Source: Flavobacterium lindanitolerans (GTDB taxonomy: Bacteria > Bacteroidota > Bacteroidia > Flavobacteriales > Flavobacteriaceae). Taken from it: DNA of 64,000 nt. The notes below the pieces were generated by a model. That model made no database searches, had not been told where the DNA came from, and saw only the letters and a program-made list of their open reading frames with translations. Every line of letters begins with the position of its first letter. Position 1 is the first letter of the stretch. Where the stretch lies: contig NZ_PJND01000007.1 in assembly GCF_002846575.1 (NCBI RefSeq), positions 1,302,001 through 1,366,000 on the forward strand. Reading direction: 5' to 3'. Shown here in pieces: positions 18,524 to 28,360 of this stretch. Made by a program: the position numbers and the translations under genes.

Positions 18524-18583
18524 CTTTGCGCCTCTGCGTCTTTGCGAGCAATTATTTTCACGCAAAGACGCAAAGACGCAAAA
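18524..18583. repeat. Dispersed palindromic repeat, copy C (CTTTGCG family)
   Basis: Arms CTTTGCGCCTCTGCGTCTTTGCG and CGCAAAGACGCAAAGACGCAAAA surround AGCAATTATTTTCA. It lies at the convergent 3' ends of the MFS gene and the tRNA operon. Confidence 0.8.
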
Positions 18584-18610
18584 TTGTAAAACGCAATATA
18601 TTGAACTTGT

Positions 18611-18652
18611 TAAAAATAAAAACAGGCAAAATGATTAAATCACTTTGCCTGT
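18611..18652 (-). terminator. Rho-independent terminator of the tRNA-fMet pair
   Basis: ACAGGCAAA (18622-18630) pairs with TTTGCCTGT (18644-18652). Read on the minus strand, the stem is followed by TTTTTATTTTTA, so it ends transcription of the two tRNA genes. Confidence 0.75.
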
Positions 18653-18657
18653 CTTAG

Positions 18658-18730
<73 letters not shown>

Positions 18731-18785
18731 ATGTGCGTTTGTATTCTCAGTATGTCTTTCTTATTGGAAGCCCAATAAATCTTAG

Positions 18786-18858
<73 letters not shown>

Positions 18859-18870
18859 ATGTTTCGGGTG

Positions 18871-18900
18871 CAAATTTACAACGATTATCTTAAATAACAA
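18871..18900 (-). promoter_or_regulatory. Bacteroidota-type promoter of the tRNA-fMet pair
   Basis: On the minus strand TTG (18898-18900) is followed by 19 nt and then TAAATTTG (18871-18878), matching the Bacteroidota consensus TTG-N19-TAnnTTTG. The -7 box ends 12 nt before the first tRNA base. Confidence 0.8.
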
Positions 18901-18947
18901 GCTTTTTTCTGAAAAATGTTTTATTTCCTGTATTGGGGTGATATGAC

Positions 18948-18955
18948 TACCTTTG
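18948..18955 (+). promoter_or_regulatory. -7 element upstream of era
   Basis: TACCTTTG fits TAnnTTTG and lies 20 nt before the era start. No TTG is present at the usual distance, only CTG 17 nt upstream. Confidence 0.5.
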
Positions 18956-18975
18956 CAACATAAATTATTTTTGAG

Positions 18976-19860
18976 ATGTCACATAAAGCAGGTTTTGTAA
19001 ATATTATTGGAAATCCGAACGTAGGTAAATCTACATTGATGAATGCATTTGTAGGCGAGCGCCTGTCAATCATTACATCAAAAGCGCAAACTACACGTCA
19101 TAGGATTTTGGGAATTGTGAATGGGGAAGATTTTCAGGTCGTGCTTTCAGATACACCGGGAATCATCAAACCTGCCTATGAACTGCAATCGTCCATGATG
19201 GATTTCGTTAAATCGGCTTTTGAAGATGCAGACGTATTAATCTATATGGTTGAGGTGGGAGAAAAAGAACTGAAAGATGAAGCCTTTTTCAATAAGATTA
19301 TTCATGCCAAGATTCCCGTATTGCTGCTTTTAAACAAAATAGACAAATCAAACCAGGAACAATTGGAAGAGCAGATGGCACTTTGGAAAGAAAAAGTTCC
19401 GAATGCTGAACTGTATCCGATTTCTGCCCTGGAAAATTTCAACGTAAAAGAAGTATTTGCCAGAATCATAGAACTTTTACCGGAATCGCCGCCATTTTAT
19501 CCTAAAGATGCCTTGACAGACAAACCGGAACGTTTTTTTGTCAATGAGATTATCCGTGAAAAAATTCTGATAAACTACGAAAAAGAAATTCCTTATTCTG
19601 TAGAAATCGAAACGGAAGAGTTTTTAGAAGATGAAGACATCATCCGTATCCGTTCTGTTATCATGGTAGAACGCGACACCCAAAAAGGAATCATCATCGG
19701 TCACAAAGGATTGGCGCTAAAAAAAGTGGGCGTTCAGTCACGTGAAGACCTGGAGAAATTCTTCGGAAAGCAAATCCATATCGAACTATTTGTAAAAGTG
19801 AACAAAGATTGGAGAAGCAATGCTTACCAATTAAGAAGATTCGGCTATAACAACAAATAA
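18976..19860 (+). CDS. era: GTPase Era
   Basis: A 294-residue ribosome-assembly GTPase that binds the 3' end of 16S rRNA. The G domain has G1 GNPNVGKST (residues 12-20), G3 DTPG (59-62) and G4 NKID (120-123). The C-terminal KH domain contains the IIGHKGLALKKVG loop that contacts RNA. Length matches the family (about 300). Its stop codon directly abuts the stop of the convergent membrane-protein gene. A second Era/Der-family gene, der, lies 0.7 kb downstream. Confidence 0.97.
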   Translation: MSHKAGFVNIIGNPNVGKSTLMNAFVGERLSIITSKAQTTRHRILGIVNGEDFQVVLSDTPGIIKPAYELQSSMMDFVKSAFEDADVLIYMVEVGEKELKDEAFFNKIIHAKIPVLLLLNKIDKSNQEQLEEQMALWKEKVPNAELYPISALENFNVKEVFARIIELLPESPPFYPKDALTDKPERFFVNEIIREKILINYEKEIPYSVEIETEEFLEDEDIIRIRSVIMVERDTQKGIIIGHKGLALKKVGVQSREDLEKFFGKQIHIELFVKVNKDWRSNAYQLRRFGYNNK

Positions 19861-20355
19861 TCAGGCAATAATCCTGTGGGCTAATGAAAAGAGTTCGCGC
19901 ATTTGGGCAGCTCCTTTCTTTCTGTTAATTCGCGCTACAAAATACAATAGCAGCCAGATAATAGAAAGAACAGACATCATAAACAGGTCAAAACTGTTAG
20001 GTTGTGAAAGCGTCCATTTGGAATAGGCAATTATTCCGAAAACGATAAACAGTCCGCCTACAATAAAATGCATTGCCAGAAAAATAAACCATAAAATCGG
20101 GTCAGGGCCAAAAATTCCTTTCACATAAGTTCTGCCGTCTTCATAAGAATCCAGTTCAATGTGTAGCGAAGGCGACCAGAACTCTCTTCGGAACATTCCA
20201 ACCCCTAGCCAGATGTGGTTTCCGGCATTTCGAAACTTAAAATCTTCCGATGCAAAAGTTTTAATTTTTTCATACGTAGACTTTATCTCGCCAATTGTCT
20301 TAGGCGAAAACTGCTCGAATTTGGGACGAAGTTGTATGTTTTTATCAAGTTCCAT
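19861..20355 (-). CDS. Hypothetical membrane protein with two TM helices
   Basis: A 164-residue protein of no family I recognise. A soluble N-terminal ~90 residues (LRPKFEQFSPKTIGEIKSTY; HIWLGVGMFRREFWSPSLHI) precedes two hydrophobic helices (~89-112 and 124-143) and a basic C-terminal tail. It is encoded convergently with era with no gap between the two stop codons. The start at 20355 gives a sensible soluble N-terminus; no signal peptide is seen. The coding potential is supported by length and amino acid composition. Confidence 0.75.
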   Translation of the reverse strand: MELDKNIQLRPKFEQFSPKTIGEIKSTYEKIKTFASEDFKFRNAGNHIWLGVGMFRREFWSPSLHIELDSYEDGRTYVKGIFGPDPILWFIFLAMHFIVGGLFIVFGIIAYSKWTLSQPNSFDLFMMSVLSIIWLLLYFVARINRKKGAAQMRELFSLAHRIIA

Positions 20356-20488
20356 AATAATTCCTATAACAGCAAAACGATTATTTTTATTTTGCTAAAA
20401 ATGCTAAATTGTCGTTAAAGATTTAAGGTTAGAAATGGCACGAAACGATAAGGCCTGAACTTTCCGCTTTTTACTTGAAACAAAAACC

Positions 20489-20496
20489 GTACCTTT
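20489..20496 (+). promoter_or_regulatory. -7 element upstream of der
   Basis: TACCTTTG fits TAnnTTTG and lies 21 nt before the der start. The nearest TTG is only 12 nt upstream, so the -33 element is unclear. Confidence 0.5.
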
Positions 20497-20517
20497 GCAA
20501 AATATTTTAAAAACAGT

Positions 20518-21828
20518 ATGAACAATATCGTTGCCATTGTTGGAAGGCCAAATGTAGGAAAGTCAACACTTTTTAATAGGTTGATTCAAAGAAGAGAAGC
20601 TATCGTAGATTCAGTTTCGGGTGTAACCCGTGACAGGAATTACGGCAAAAGTGAATGGAATGGAAAGGAATTTTCGGTAATTGATACCGGTGGTTACGTT
20701 CGTGGTTCAGATGACGTTTTTGAAGGCGAAATCAGAAAACAGGTAGAACTGGCTATTGATGAAGCTGATGTTATCATCTTTGTCGTTGACGTAGAAGAGG
20801 GCATCACTCCAATGGACGAAGCCGTTGCAAAATTATTGCGTAAAGTCACCAAGCCGGTTTTATTGGCGGTGAATAAGGTTGACAATGCCATGCGTGAAAA
20901 AGACGCGGTCGAGTTCTATAACTTAGGCTTGGGAGATTACTACACATTTGCCAGTATTTCCGGAAGTGGAACAGGGGAGTTGCTTGATGCCCTGATTGAA
21001 GCTTTCCCGGAAAAGCCGGAACCTACAAAAGAAGAATTGGAATTGCCTCGTTTTGCAGTGGTAGGACGTCCAAATGCGGGTAAATCCAGTTTTATCAATG
21101 CACTGATTGGAAAAGAAAGATATATTGTAACCGATATTGCGGGAACTACTCGTGATGCTATTGATACCAAATTCGACCGTTTTGGTTTTGAATTTAACCT
21201 TGTCGATACGGCTGGAATACGTCGTAAGGCAAAAGTAAAAGAAGACCTTGAGTTTTATTCTGTCATGCGTTCGGTTCGTGCTATAGAGCATTCAGACGTA
21301 TGTATTCTTATAATTGATGCAACCAGAGGCTTTGAAGGTCAGGACCAGAATATTTTCTGGTTGGCAGAAAAAAACAGAAAAGGAATCGTTATTCTGGTTA
21401 ACAAATGGGATTTGGTCGAAAAAGATACTATGACAACCAAAGAATACGAAGCTAAAATCCGCAAGGAATTGATGCCTTTTACTGACGTGCCAATCATTTT
21501 TACTTCGGCCTTAACCAAGCAGCGTTTGCTAAAGGCTTTGGAAGAAACGGTAAAAGTATTCGAGAACAGAAAGCAGCGAATTGCTACGTCGAAATTTAAC
21601 GACCACATGCTCAAGATTATCGAAAACTATCCGCCACCGGCTTTAAAAGGGAAATATGTGAAAATCAAATTCTGCATGCAGTTGCCAACACCAACGCCAC
21701 AGTTTGTATTTTTTGCCAACTTGCCACAGTATGTAAAAGAACCGTATAAGCGTTTTCTCGAAAACAAAATCCGTGAAAACTGGGATTTTTCCGGAGTGCC
21801 GATTGATATTTACATCAGAGAAAAATAA
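20518..21828 (+). CDS. der: GTPase Der (EngA)
   Basis: A 436-residue double GTPase needed for 50S subunit assembly. Tandem G domains are visible: the first with GRPNVGKST at residues 8-16, DTGG and NKVD; the second with GRPNAGKSS near residue 182, [19 protein letters not shown] and NKWD. A C-terminal KH-like domain contains [14 protein letters not shown]. The length is typical. It is followed by a strong terminator. Confidence 0.97.
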   Translation: MNNIVAIVGRPNVGKSTLFNRLIQRREAIVDSVSGVTRDRNYGKSEWNGKEFSVIDTGGYVRGSDDVFEGEIRKQVELAIDEADVIIFVVDVEEGITPMDEAVAKLLRKVTKPVLLAVNKVDNAMREKDAVEFYNLGLGDYYTFASISGSGTGELLDALIEAFPEKPEPTKEELELPRFAVVGRPNAGKSSFINALIGKERYIVTDIAGTTRDAIDTKFDRFGFEFNLVDTAGIRRKAKVKEDLEFYSVMRSVRAIEHSDVCILIIDATRGFEGQDQNIFWLAEKNRKGIVILVNKWDLVEKDTMTTKEYEAKIRKELMPFTDVPIIFTSALTKQRLLKALEETVKVFENRKQRIATSKFNDHMLKIIENYPPPALKGKYVKIKFCMQLPTPTPQFVFFANLPQYVKEPYKRFLENKIRENWDFSGVPIDIYIREK

Positions 21829-21841
21829 TATTTCATATGAT

Positions 21842-21878
21842 AAAAAAAGGGATTGCATTTTGCAATCCCTTTTTTTAT
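21842..21878 (+). terminator. Rho-independent terminator after der
   Basis: AAAGGGATTGCA / TGCAATCCCTTT is a near-perfect hairpin followed by T7. A-runs on the other side make it potentially bidirectional. Confidence 0.9.
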
Positions 21879-22035
21879 TAACACCATACCATAAACATTT
21901 TTTTTGATATAGCTGTGTTTTTTAGTTTTTTTGATGATTTGTTAAAAATTATGTAAGAAATTATTTCTTTCCATAATAAAAGTTGTAATTCGCAGTTTTT
22001 ATTTTCTTACAAACTATAACTAAAAGTACATTTTA

Positions 22036-24825
22036 ATGCTAAGAACCATCCTCCCAGTTCTCTTCGTCCTTTTATCGTGCGCAGCGTTTGGACAAAATTC
22101 ATTTACCATTAAAGGAAAAGCAATCAGTAAAGAGGTAAATCTGCCTCTGGAATCAGCTACCATCTACATTACAGCAGCAAAAGATTCAACCGTCATTGAC
22201 TACACCATTTCGAATAAAAACGGAAACTTTTCCATTTCGGTTAAGAAATTAAACCAGCCATTCATTGTAAAAGTAGCTTCATTGGGATATCAGACCTGGG
22301 AAAAAGAATTTCCTAAACTGACATCTGATATTGATATGGGAGAAATTTTTATTTCGGATGCAGTTACAACTTTAGGAGAAGTAGAGATTGTAAGCGAAGC
22401 ACCGCCTATCCGAATCAAAAATGATACGCTCGAATTCAATGCTTCTTCTTTTAAAGTGCGTCCTGATTCTAACGTTGAGGCGTTACTGAAGCAATTGCCA
22501 GGTGTTGAAATAGACAAAGACGGAAAGATAAAGGTAAACGGAAAGGAAGTCAATGAGATTCTTGTCAATGGGAAATCATTTTTCGGGAAAGATGGGAAGG
22601 TAGCCATAAAGAACCTGCCTTCTGAAATTGTAGATAAGATTCAGGTTTCAGATACAAAAACAAAAGAAGAAAAACTCTCTGGCGATGCGGCAAGTTCCGA
22701 TAATAAAAGTATTAATATCACCATACAGGAAGATAAGAATAAAGGATTGTTTGGGAAATTTACAGGAGGATATGGCACAGACAAGCGGTACGAATCCAGC
22801 GGTCTGGTAAATTATTTTAAGGACAAGCAAAAAATAAGTATTCTCGCCTCATCCAACAATATCAATTCTGTAGGGTTTTCTATGGATGAGATTTTCGATG
22901 CCATGGGTGGAGGACGGAATTTTTATAGTAACAGTAATGGTTCTTTTGGCATAGACGGCATGAACTTTGGCGGAAATGAAGGTATTACACAGTCGAGTAT
23001 GATTGGACTTAACTTTGCAGACGAATGGTTTAAAAAGCTGGAGCCTAACGGAAGTTATTTTTATACCAATTCCAAAACGGACAATGATACGCGTAGCCGT
23101 ACTGAAAACTTCCTGACATCTGAGAACGGGACCAACAGTTCTTTTATCACGGAATCGTCAGGTACGACAAGAAGAACAAGCGATGGGCATAATTTTAATC
23201 TGGAACTTGAATATAAGATTAACCCGTCGTTGACATTATCGGTTCGTCCAAGTTTGGTAAAAAACAATTCGGAGTCGAAAAACTTTTCAGAACAGTCCTC
23301 TACAAATGATTTAGGATTGGTAAACGAAAGTACCAATTCATCAAAATCAAATAATGCTTCCTCCACTTTTGGAAATGAGTTATATCTACATAAAAAATTC
23401 AAGAGAAAAGGAAGAAATTTTGGTTTCACTTTTAATAACACAAATAAGAGTAACGATAAAGACAATATAACAAACTCTGAAACCTATTTCTTCCAGGACC
23501 CGGACAGGACAGAAGATATTCGTCGCCAAAGAGTGTATGATGATGAAAAAGACAATACATATTATACACGAATTGGATATTCAGAACCCATAACCGATTC
23601 GTTGAGTATAACAATCAGAGGATCATATGAATGGAAAGATTATGACAATACTAAATCAACATTCAATCAAAATGCATCGTCAGGACAGTATTCGGAATTC
23701 AATAACCTGCTCTCGTATGGTCTCATGTCAAAAACAAGGACATTTAATCCTGGGGCTTCCTTTAATGTGAGAAAAAGCAAGTATTCAGGAGGCATGACTC
23801 TGGGTACAAAAGTTATCCGTATGGAAAATACCTCGCAGTATGACGGTACTACCACTCATGTGGATAAAAATTATGTATACCCGTCAGCAAATGCCTGGTT
23901 TAATTACAGGCTCTCAAAGTCAAAATCGTTTTATATGTATTATAATTTCGATGTGCAATTGCCAACAGCAGCACAAATACTTCCTGTGGTTGACCTGACC
24001 AATCCTTTATTTCAGATTTCTGGAAATCCGGACCTGAATCCTACAAAAAACCATAGCCTTCACCTGAACTATAATAATTATGATTATGCCTCTAAGTCCG
24101 GGTTTTACTTATATGCAGGGTTTAATTATTACGAACAGCAGATTGTTTTTTCAAGAGTTTTTAATCCGGTTGACTTAATCAACAGAGCTGATTATCAAAA
24201 CATCAACGATACCTATAATAGCTATGGCGGAGCAAGCTGGAGCAAGTCTATAAAAAGGGAACAGCATACTTTTAGATTTGATATAGGAGCAAATGCCAAC
24301 TATAACCTAAATAAAGGATTGACCAATAATGCCTTATATGAAGCAAGAGGGTTGGGTTTGAGTCCTCAAGTCAGAATAGCATGGGACTACGGAGAACTGC
24401 TAACCATAGAACCATCTTATACTTATACATGGAATAAGACTAACTATGAAAATTATTCAGTGAGTAGTTCGTCTAATTTTACGCATAATTTTAAAATACA
24501 GACAACAAGCCATTGGCCAAAGCATTTTGTTTTCGGAAACGATTTTGGATATACTTACAATTCTAATATTTCTGACGGCTATAAAAAGGATTTCTACCTT
24601 TTGAATACAAGTTTAGGGTATAATTTTATGGAAGATAAACTGTTACTTAAAGTCAAGGTATATGACGTGCTGAACCAAAACCAGAGCGCCGTAAGATACA
24701 TCAATCCGGAATCTATTGAAGATATCCAGAACACGGTATTGAAAAGATATGCTATGTTTTCACTCACATATAAGATTGAAAAATTTGGCGGAAAGAAAAA
24801 AGAAGGAAATAGTTTTAGCTTTTAA
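22036..24825 (+). CDS. Outer-membrane beta-barrel protein of the TonB-dependent receptor type
   Basis: A 929-residue outer-membrane protein. The signal peptide ends near residue 20 (CAAFGQNS). Next come a carboxypeptidase-regulatory-like beta-sandwich (~23-110, FTIKGKAISKEVNLPLESAT), a plug-like domain (LPGVEIDKDGKIKVNGKEVN, ~155-200), and a long barrel rich in Asn, Tyr and Ser that ends in a terminal aromatic (NSFSF). This is the 'outer membrane beta-barrel family 3' group, related to TonB receptors. No SusD partner is adjacent. The ligand is unknown; such proteins usually take up siderophores, peptides or other nutrients. It is apparently monocistronic, with 65 nt to the next gene. Confidence 0.82.
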   Translation: MLRTILPVLFVLLSCAAFGQNSFTIKGKAISKEVNLPLESATIYITAAKDSTVIDYTISNKNGNFSISVKKLNQPFIVKVASLGYQTWEKEFPKLTSDIDMGEIFISDAVTTLGEVEIVSEAPPIRIKNDTLEFNASSFKVRPDSNVEALLKQLPGVEIDKDGKIKVNGKEVNEILVNGKSFFGKDGKVAIKNLPSEIVDKIQVSDTKTKEEKLSGDAASSDNKSINITIQEDKNKGLFGKFTGGYGTDKRYESSGLVNYFKDKQKISILASSNNINSVGFSMDEIFDAMGGGRNFYSNSNGSFGIDGMNFGGNEGITQSSMIGLNFADEWFKKLEPNGSYFYTNSKTDNDTRSRTENFLTSENGTNSSFITESSGTTRRTSDGHNFNLELEYKINPSLTLSVRPSLVKNNSESKNFSEQSSTNDLGLVNESTNSSKSNNASSTFGNELYLHKKFKRKGRNFGFTFNNTNKSNDKDNITNSETYFFQDPDRTEDIRRQRVYDDEKDNTYYTRIGYSEPITDSLSITIRGSYEWKDYDNTKSTFNQNASSGQYSEFNNLLSYGLMSKTRTFNPGASFNVRKSKYSGGMTLGTKVIRMENTSQYDGTTTHVDKNYVYPSANAWFNYRLSKSKSFYMYYNFDVQLPTAAQILPVVDLTNPLFQISGNPDLNPTKNHSLHLNYNNYDYASKSGFYLYAGFNYYEQQIVFSRVFNPVDLINRADYQNINDTYNSYGGASWSKSIKREQHTFRFDIGANANYNLNKGLTNNALYEARGLGLSPQVRIAWDYGELLTIEPSYTYTWNKTNYENYSVSSSSNFTHNFKIQTTSHWPKHFVFGNDFGYTYNSNISDGYKKDFYLLNTSLGYNFMEDKLLLKVKVYDVLNQNQSAVRYINPESIEDIQNTVLKRYAMFSLTYKIEKFGGKKKEGNSFSF

Positions 24826-24890
24826 GGACACTCATTTTAAGAAGATTTAATATTCTATTTGGTAAATTAGCAGACCAAATTAAATATTCA

Positions 24891-26342
24891 ATGAAAAAAA
24901 ATGTAGTAAGCGCATTGTTAGTAATGGCTTGTTTTACCGGATTCGCTCAGGATTCTAAAAACAAGCCATTTGTAGCAAGCGGAAAAAAAATCAAGGTATT
25001 CACCACAGCAGAGAATACCAGTTTAAGACTCAGCCCAACTTCGGGTTCTGAGTTCAGGCCGGCAAAACAACCTTTGGAAAACGAAGTTTCGGTTTTCGTA
25101 AACCCGGATAAGCAATTCCAAACCTTCATGGGAATAGGTGGAGCCATTACGGATGCAAGTGCCGAAGTTTTTGCCAAACTTTCAAAACAACAGCAAAAAG
25201 AATTTCTGGATGCGTATTACAGCAGGGAAAAAGGAATAGGCTATTCTTTAATCCGCACCACCATCCATAGCTCTGATTTTAGTAGTGCGAGCTATACCTA
25301 TGTCAATGAAAATGATAAAGACCTAAAATCCTTTTCAATCGACCACGACAAAAAATACAGAATCCCGCTTATCAAAGATGCAATGAAAACGGCTGGCAAA
25401 GAAATGACTTTGTATGCAAGCCCGTGGAGCCCTCCGGCATTCATGAAAGATACCAAAACGATGTTGAAAGGTGGAAAATTAGCTCCTGAATTTTACCAAT
25501 CATGGGCCAATTATTATGTGAAATTCATCCAGGCCTATGAAAAAGAAGGTATTCCGATTTGGGGAATCACGGTACAAAACGAACCAATGGCAACCCAAAC
25601 ATGGGAGTCCTGTATTTTTACGGCCGAAGAGGAAAGAGATTTCCTGAAAAAATACTTAGGTCCTACTATGCAAAAGAACGGGCTGGAAAACAAAAAAATA
25701 GTAGTTTGGGACCATAACAGAGACCTGATGGTGCAACGTGCCAATACAATTTATTCTGACCCGGAAGCTTCAAAATATGCATGGGGAATGGGTTTCCATT
25801 GGTATGAAACCTGGAATGGCGGAAAACCGATGTTTGATAATGTAAAATTAGTAGCCGATTCTTTTCCTGATAAAAAACTGATGTTTACAGAAGGCTGTAT
25901 TGAAGCATTTAATCCGGCACGTTATCAGTTTTGGGCTAATGCGGAACGTTACGGAATCAACATGATTAACGATTTCAATAACGGAACCGTTGCCTGGACA
26001 GATTGGAACATTCTCCTTGATGAAAAAGGCGGGCCAAACCATGTGTCTAACTTCTGTTTCGCCCCAATTCACGGAGATTTAACGGCAGGTAAGTTAATTT
26101 ACACGCCATCGTATTATTACATAGGGCATTTTTCAAAGTTTATCCGTCCGGAAGCCAAAAGAATAAGCACGGCAGCCAGCAGAAGCCAATTGCTAAGCAC
26201 AACATTCCTGAATACAAACGGAGAAATGGTAACTGTAGTGATGAACCAATCGGATGGTGAAATAAAATACAAGCTGTTTGTAGGTGATTCAGAATCGGAA
26301 GTCACAATTCCTGCGCATGCGATTCAGACTTTAGTCTACTAA
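24891..26342 (+). CDS. Glycoside hydrolase family 30 (glucosylceramidase-like)
   Basis: A 483-residue secreted enzyme with a signal peptide (MKKNVVSALLVMACFTGFAQ). The (beta/alpha)8 barrel shows the GH30 landmarks: GIGGAITDASAEV near residue 80, the acid/base E231 in TVQNEP, and the nucleophile E334 in MFTEGC. A beta-sandwich side domain at the C-terminus ends IPAHAIQTLVY. The family includes glucosylceramidases, beta-1,6-glucanases and xylanases, so the substrate cannot be fixed. There is no T9SS tail, so it may act in the periplasm. No other sugar-degradation genes are next to it. A palindromic repeat and a terminator follow. Confidence 0.92.
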   Translation: MKKNVVSALLVMACFTGFAQDSKNKPFVASGKKIKVFTTAENTSLRLSPTSGSEFRPAKQPLENEVSVFVNPDKQFQTFMGIGGAITDASAEVFAKLSKQQQKEFLDAYYSREKGIGYSLIRTTIHSSDFSSASYTYVNENDKDLKSFSIDHDKKYRIPLIKDAMKTAGKEMTLYASPWSPPAFMKDTKTMLKGGKLAPEFYQSWANYYVKFIQAYEKEGIPIWGITVQNEPMATQTWESCIFTAEEERDFLKKYLGPTMQKNGLENKKIVVWDHNRDLMVQRANTIYSDPEASKYAWGMGFHWYETWNGGKPMFDNVKLVADSFPDKKLMFTEGCIEAFNPARYQFWANAERYGINMINDFNNGTVAWTDWNILLDEKGGPNHVSNFCFAPIHGDLTAGKLIYTPSYYYIGHFSKFIRPEAKRISTAASRSQLLSTTFLNTNGEMVTVVMNQSDGEIKYKLFVGDSESEVTIPAHAIQTLVY

Positions 26343-26349
26343 AATCGTG

Positions 26350-26408
26350 CTTAGCGCCTTTGTGTCTTTGCGAGAAATAGTTGCACGCAAAGACACAAAG
26401 ACGCTAAG
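26350..26408. repeat. Dispersed palindromic repeat, copy D (CTTTGCG family)
   Basis: The best preserved copy: 23-nt arms CTTAGCGCCTTTGTGTCTTTGCG and CGCAAAGACACAAAGACGCTAAG differ from perfect complementarity at one position. The spacer is AGAAATAGTTGCA. It lies between the convergent GH30 and TPM genes. Confidence 0.85.
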
Positions 26409-26433
26409 TTTGACTGCAAATATTTATAAAAAG

Positions 26434-26460
26434 AAAAGACTGCTTTAAGCAGTCTTTTTT
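26434..26460. terminator. Bidirectional terminator between GH30 and TPM genes
   Basis: AAAAGACTGCTTTAAGCAGTCTTTT is a perfect palindrome with A and T flanks. It can serve both convergent transcripts. Confidence 0.88.
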
Positions 26461-26472
26461 ATTGTTCTATTT

Positions 26473-27267
26473 TTACCAGCTTCCTCCGGCACCGCCGCCA
26501 CTAAAGCCGCCGCCGCCGAAACCACCTCCAAAGCCTCCGCCTCCGCCAAATCCGCCTCCGGAAGAGCCTCCAAAGCCACCGCCTCCGCGCCCAAGACTAC
26601 TTAGGATAATGATGTCAGAAAGGTCTAAACCGCCACCACGATTCCCTCCATTTCTGTTATTCTTGTTTTTGGAAAGAATAAAAAGAATAACGATAAAAAT
26701 AATGATGAAAACGACCAGGCCGCCAGAGTTTGATTCTCCTCCGTTAGAGCCTTTTCGGGTTCCTTTGTATTTTCCTTTCAATACATCAAAAATGGCATCA
26801 GCACCTTTATCCAGGCCCTGGTAATAATTGCCTGCTTTAAATTCAGGTATTATTATGTTCCGTATAAGTTCTCCGTTGATTCCTGCCGTTAGTCTGTCTT
26901 CAACGCCATAACCGGGAGCTATCCATATTTTTCTTTCTTTTACAGCCAATAAGATAAAAACACCGTTGTCTTCTTTTTCCTGACCTACGCCCCAGGCATG
27001 GCCCCATTTTGGAGCTAAAAGCCCAATGTCTTCGCCATTTATGGTAGGAACAGTAACCACTACAATTTGCGTAGAGGTAGAATCAGAATAACGAATCAGT
27101 TTTTCTTCCAGCTTTGCTTTATCAGCACCAAGAATGTTGGCATAATCATAAACGCTGGTCTGAAAGCTTGGTTTTTTCGGAATATCAAATTGAGCATATC
27201 CGGTTTGTACCAGCAACAGTAAAAAAAAGGATAACAGGAACGTATTTTTTATAGGGGAAAATTTCAT
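26473..27267 (-). CDS. TPM-domain protein with Gly-rich tail (YgcG family)
   Basis: A 264-residue exported protein. A signal peptide (ending GYAQ, ~26) precedes a TPM domain (~35-165, including TQIVVVTVPTINGEDIG and the acidic EDNGVFILLA). A membrane helix follows (~184-200, LVVFIIIFIVILFIL), then a strongly Gly-rich tail of about 45 residues that ends GGAGGSW. The TPM fold was named after plant TLP18.3 and bacterial homologues and is often linked to membrane repair or phosphatase-like activity. It is the last gene of a lemA-TPM-TPM operon; its start directly follows the stop of the upstream gene. The biochemical role is unknown. Confidence 0.88.
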   Translation of the reverse strand: MKFSPIKNTFLLSFFLLLLVQTGYAQFDIPKKPSFQTSVYDYANILGADKAKLEEKLIRYSDSTSTQIVVVTVPTINGEDIGLLAPKWGHAWGVGQEKEDNGVFILLAVKERKIWIAPGYGVEDRLTAGINGELIRNIIIPEFKAGNYYQGLDKGADAIFDVLKGKYKGTRKGSNGGESNSGGLVVFIIIFIVILFILSKNKNNRNGGNRGGGLDLSDIIILSSLGRGGGGFGGSSGGGFGGGGGFGGGFGGGGFSGGGAGGSW

Positions 27268-27705
27268 TTATCCTTTAGATATTTCGTTAGATAATTCATT
27301 CGTGTCATCTTTCTCAAAAGGGAAATATTGTTTCAGTCGTTCTCCGGCTCTTAAGATTCCGGAAACAAGCCCGTCTTTGTATTTCTTTTCTTTGAAATGA
27401 GAAATGACGGTATCTTTTGTGCAATCCCAGAAATCCTCCTCAACCATTTTATGGATGCCCTCATCTCCAATAATTGCAAAAGTATGGTCTGAAACACCTA
27501 CATAAAACAGTACGCCGTTGCGCATACTGGTGTTTTGCATACCCAAAAAATTAAAAACCTCCTGGGCTCTTTCGAGCGGAGGTTTTTCAGTATGGTCTTC
27601 AATGTGCACCCTTATCTCTCCCGAAGTGTTTCTTTCTGCCTGCGAAATAGCCTGCACGATTTCGTTTTCTTCTTCCCGAGTAAGGAAATCTTCAACTTTT
27701 GACAT
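27268..27705 (-). CDS. TPM-domain protein, short form
   Basis: A 145-residue protein with a TPM domain (AISQAERNTSGEIRVHIEDH; NGVLFYVGVSDHTFAIIGDE). It has no signal peptide and no membrane helix, so this form is probably cytosolic or peripheral. It is the middle gene of the lemA-TPM-TPM operon, 12 nt after lemA and abutting the longer TPM gene. This pairing is conserved in Bacteroidota, suggesting that the three work together at the membrane. Confidence 0.87.
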   Translation of the reverse strand: MSKVEDFLTREEENEIVQAISQAERNTSGEIRVHIEDHTEKPPLERAQEVFNFLGMQNTSMRNGVLFYVGVSDHTFAIIGDEGIHKMVEEDFWDCTKDTVISHFKEKKYKDGLVSGILRAGERLKQYFPFEKDDTNELSNEISKG

Positions 27706-27717
27706 TGATTCGTGTTT

Positions 27718-28305
27718 TTAGAATTTTACTTCTACAGGTTTTTCAGCGCCTTCAACTGATTTAAAATATGGTTTTTCAGGATAGGAACCTCCCAGGAATA
27801 AACTGTTCGGGAAGCTAAGCACATAACCGTTGTAAATCTGAACCTGCTCATTGAAACGCGTTCTCGCTGTAAGGATTTGGTTTTCTGTACTGGCCAATTC
27901 ATCTTGCAGTTTCAGGAAGTTTTCATTTGCTTTCAATTGCGGATAAGCTTCAACAGAAACCAATAATCTGGAAAGGCTGGAAGATACATTAGATTGTGCC
28001 TGTTGGAATTGTGCCATTTGTTCCGGAGTAACATTACTTGGGTCAATTGTCATAGAAGTTGCTTTTGCACGGGCTTCCACAACTGCAGTCAGGGTTCCTT
28101 TTTCGAAATCGGCAGCTCCTTTTACGGTATTGACCAAATTGCCAATAAGGTCATTTCTTCTTTGGTAAGTAGTCTCAACATTTCCCCATTCTTTTGAAAC
28201 AGCCTGATTGTGTTTCAATGCCGTATTTTTAATTCCGACAACCCAGAATCCGATAATTACTACCAATACAACAATAATTCCCAGAGGTATTAACCATTTT
28301 CTCAT
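27718..28305 (-). CDS. lemA: LemA family protein
   Basis: A 195-residue protein with one N-terminal membrane helix (~5-24) followed by a long helical bundle. The family signature is clear: NQAVSKEWGNVETTYQRRND near residue 34, then LIGNLVNTVKGAA, and later AYPQLKANENFLKLQDELAS and FNEQVQIYNGYV. The C-terminal domain faces outward. The function is unknown. It heads an operon with two TPM proteins, a frequent partner arrangement. Confidence 0.93.
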   Translation of the reverse strand: MRKWLIPLGIIVVLVVIIGFWVVGIKNTALKHNQAVSKEWGNVETTYQRRNDLIGNLVNTVKGAADFEKGTLTAVVEARAKATSMTIDPSNVTPEQMAQFQQAQSNVSSSLSRLLVSVEAYPQLKANENFLKLQDELASTENQILTARTRFNEQVQIYNGYVLSFPNSLFLGGSYPEKPYFKSVEGAEKPVEVKF

Positions 28306-28360
28306 TTTGCTTTTGTTTTTAGGTTTATTATTTATTTGTTTTCTATTTTTAATTATAACG

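Noticed and set aside
26462..26824. Plus-strand ORF encoding a Pro-rich protein
   Set aside because: It is the antisense image of the Gly-rich tail of the TPM protein (Gly codons read backwards as Pro).
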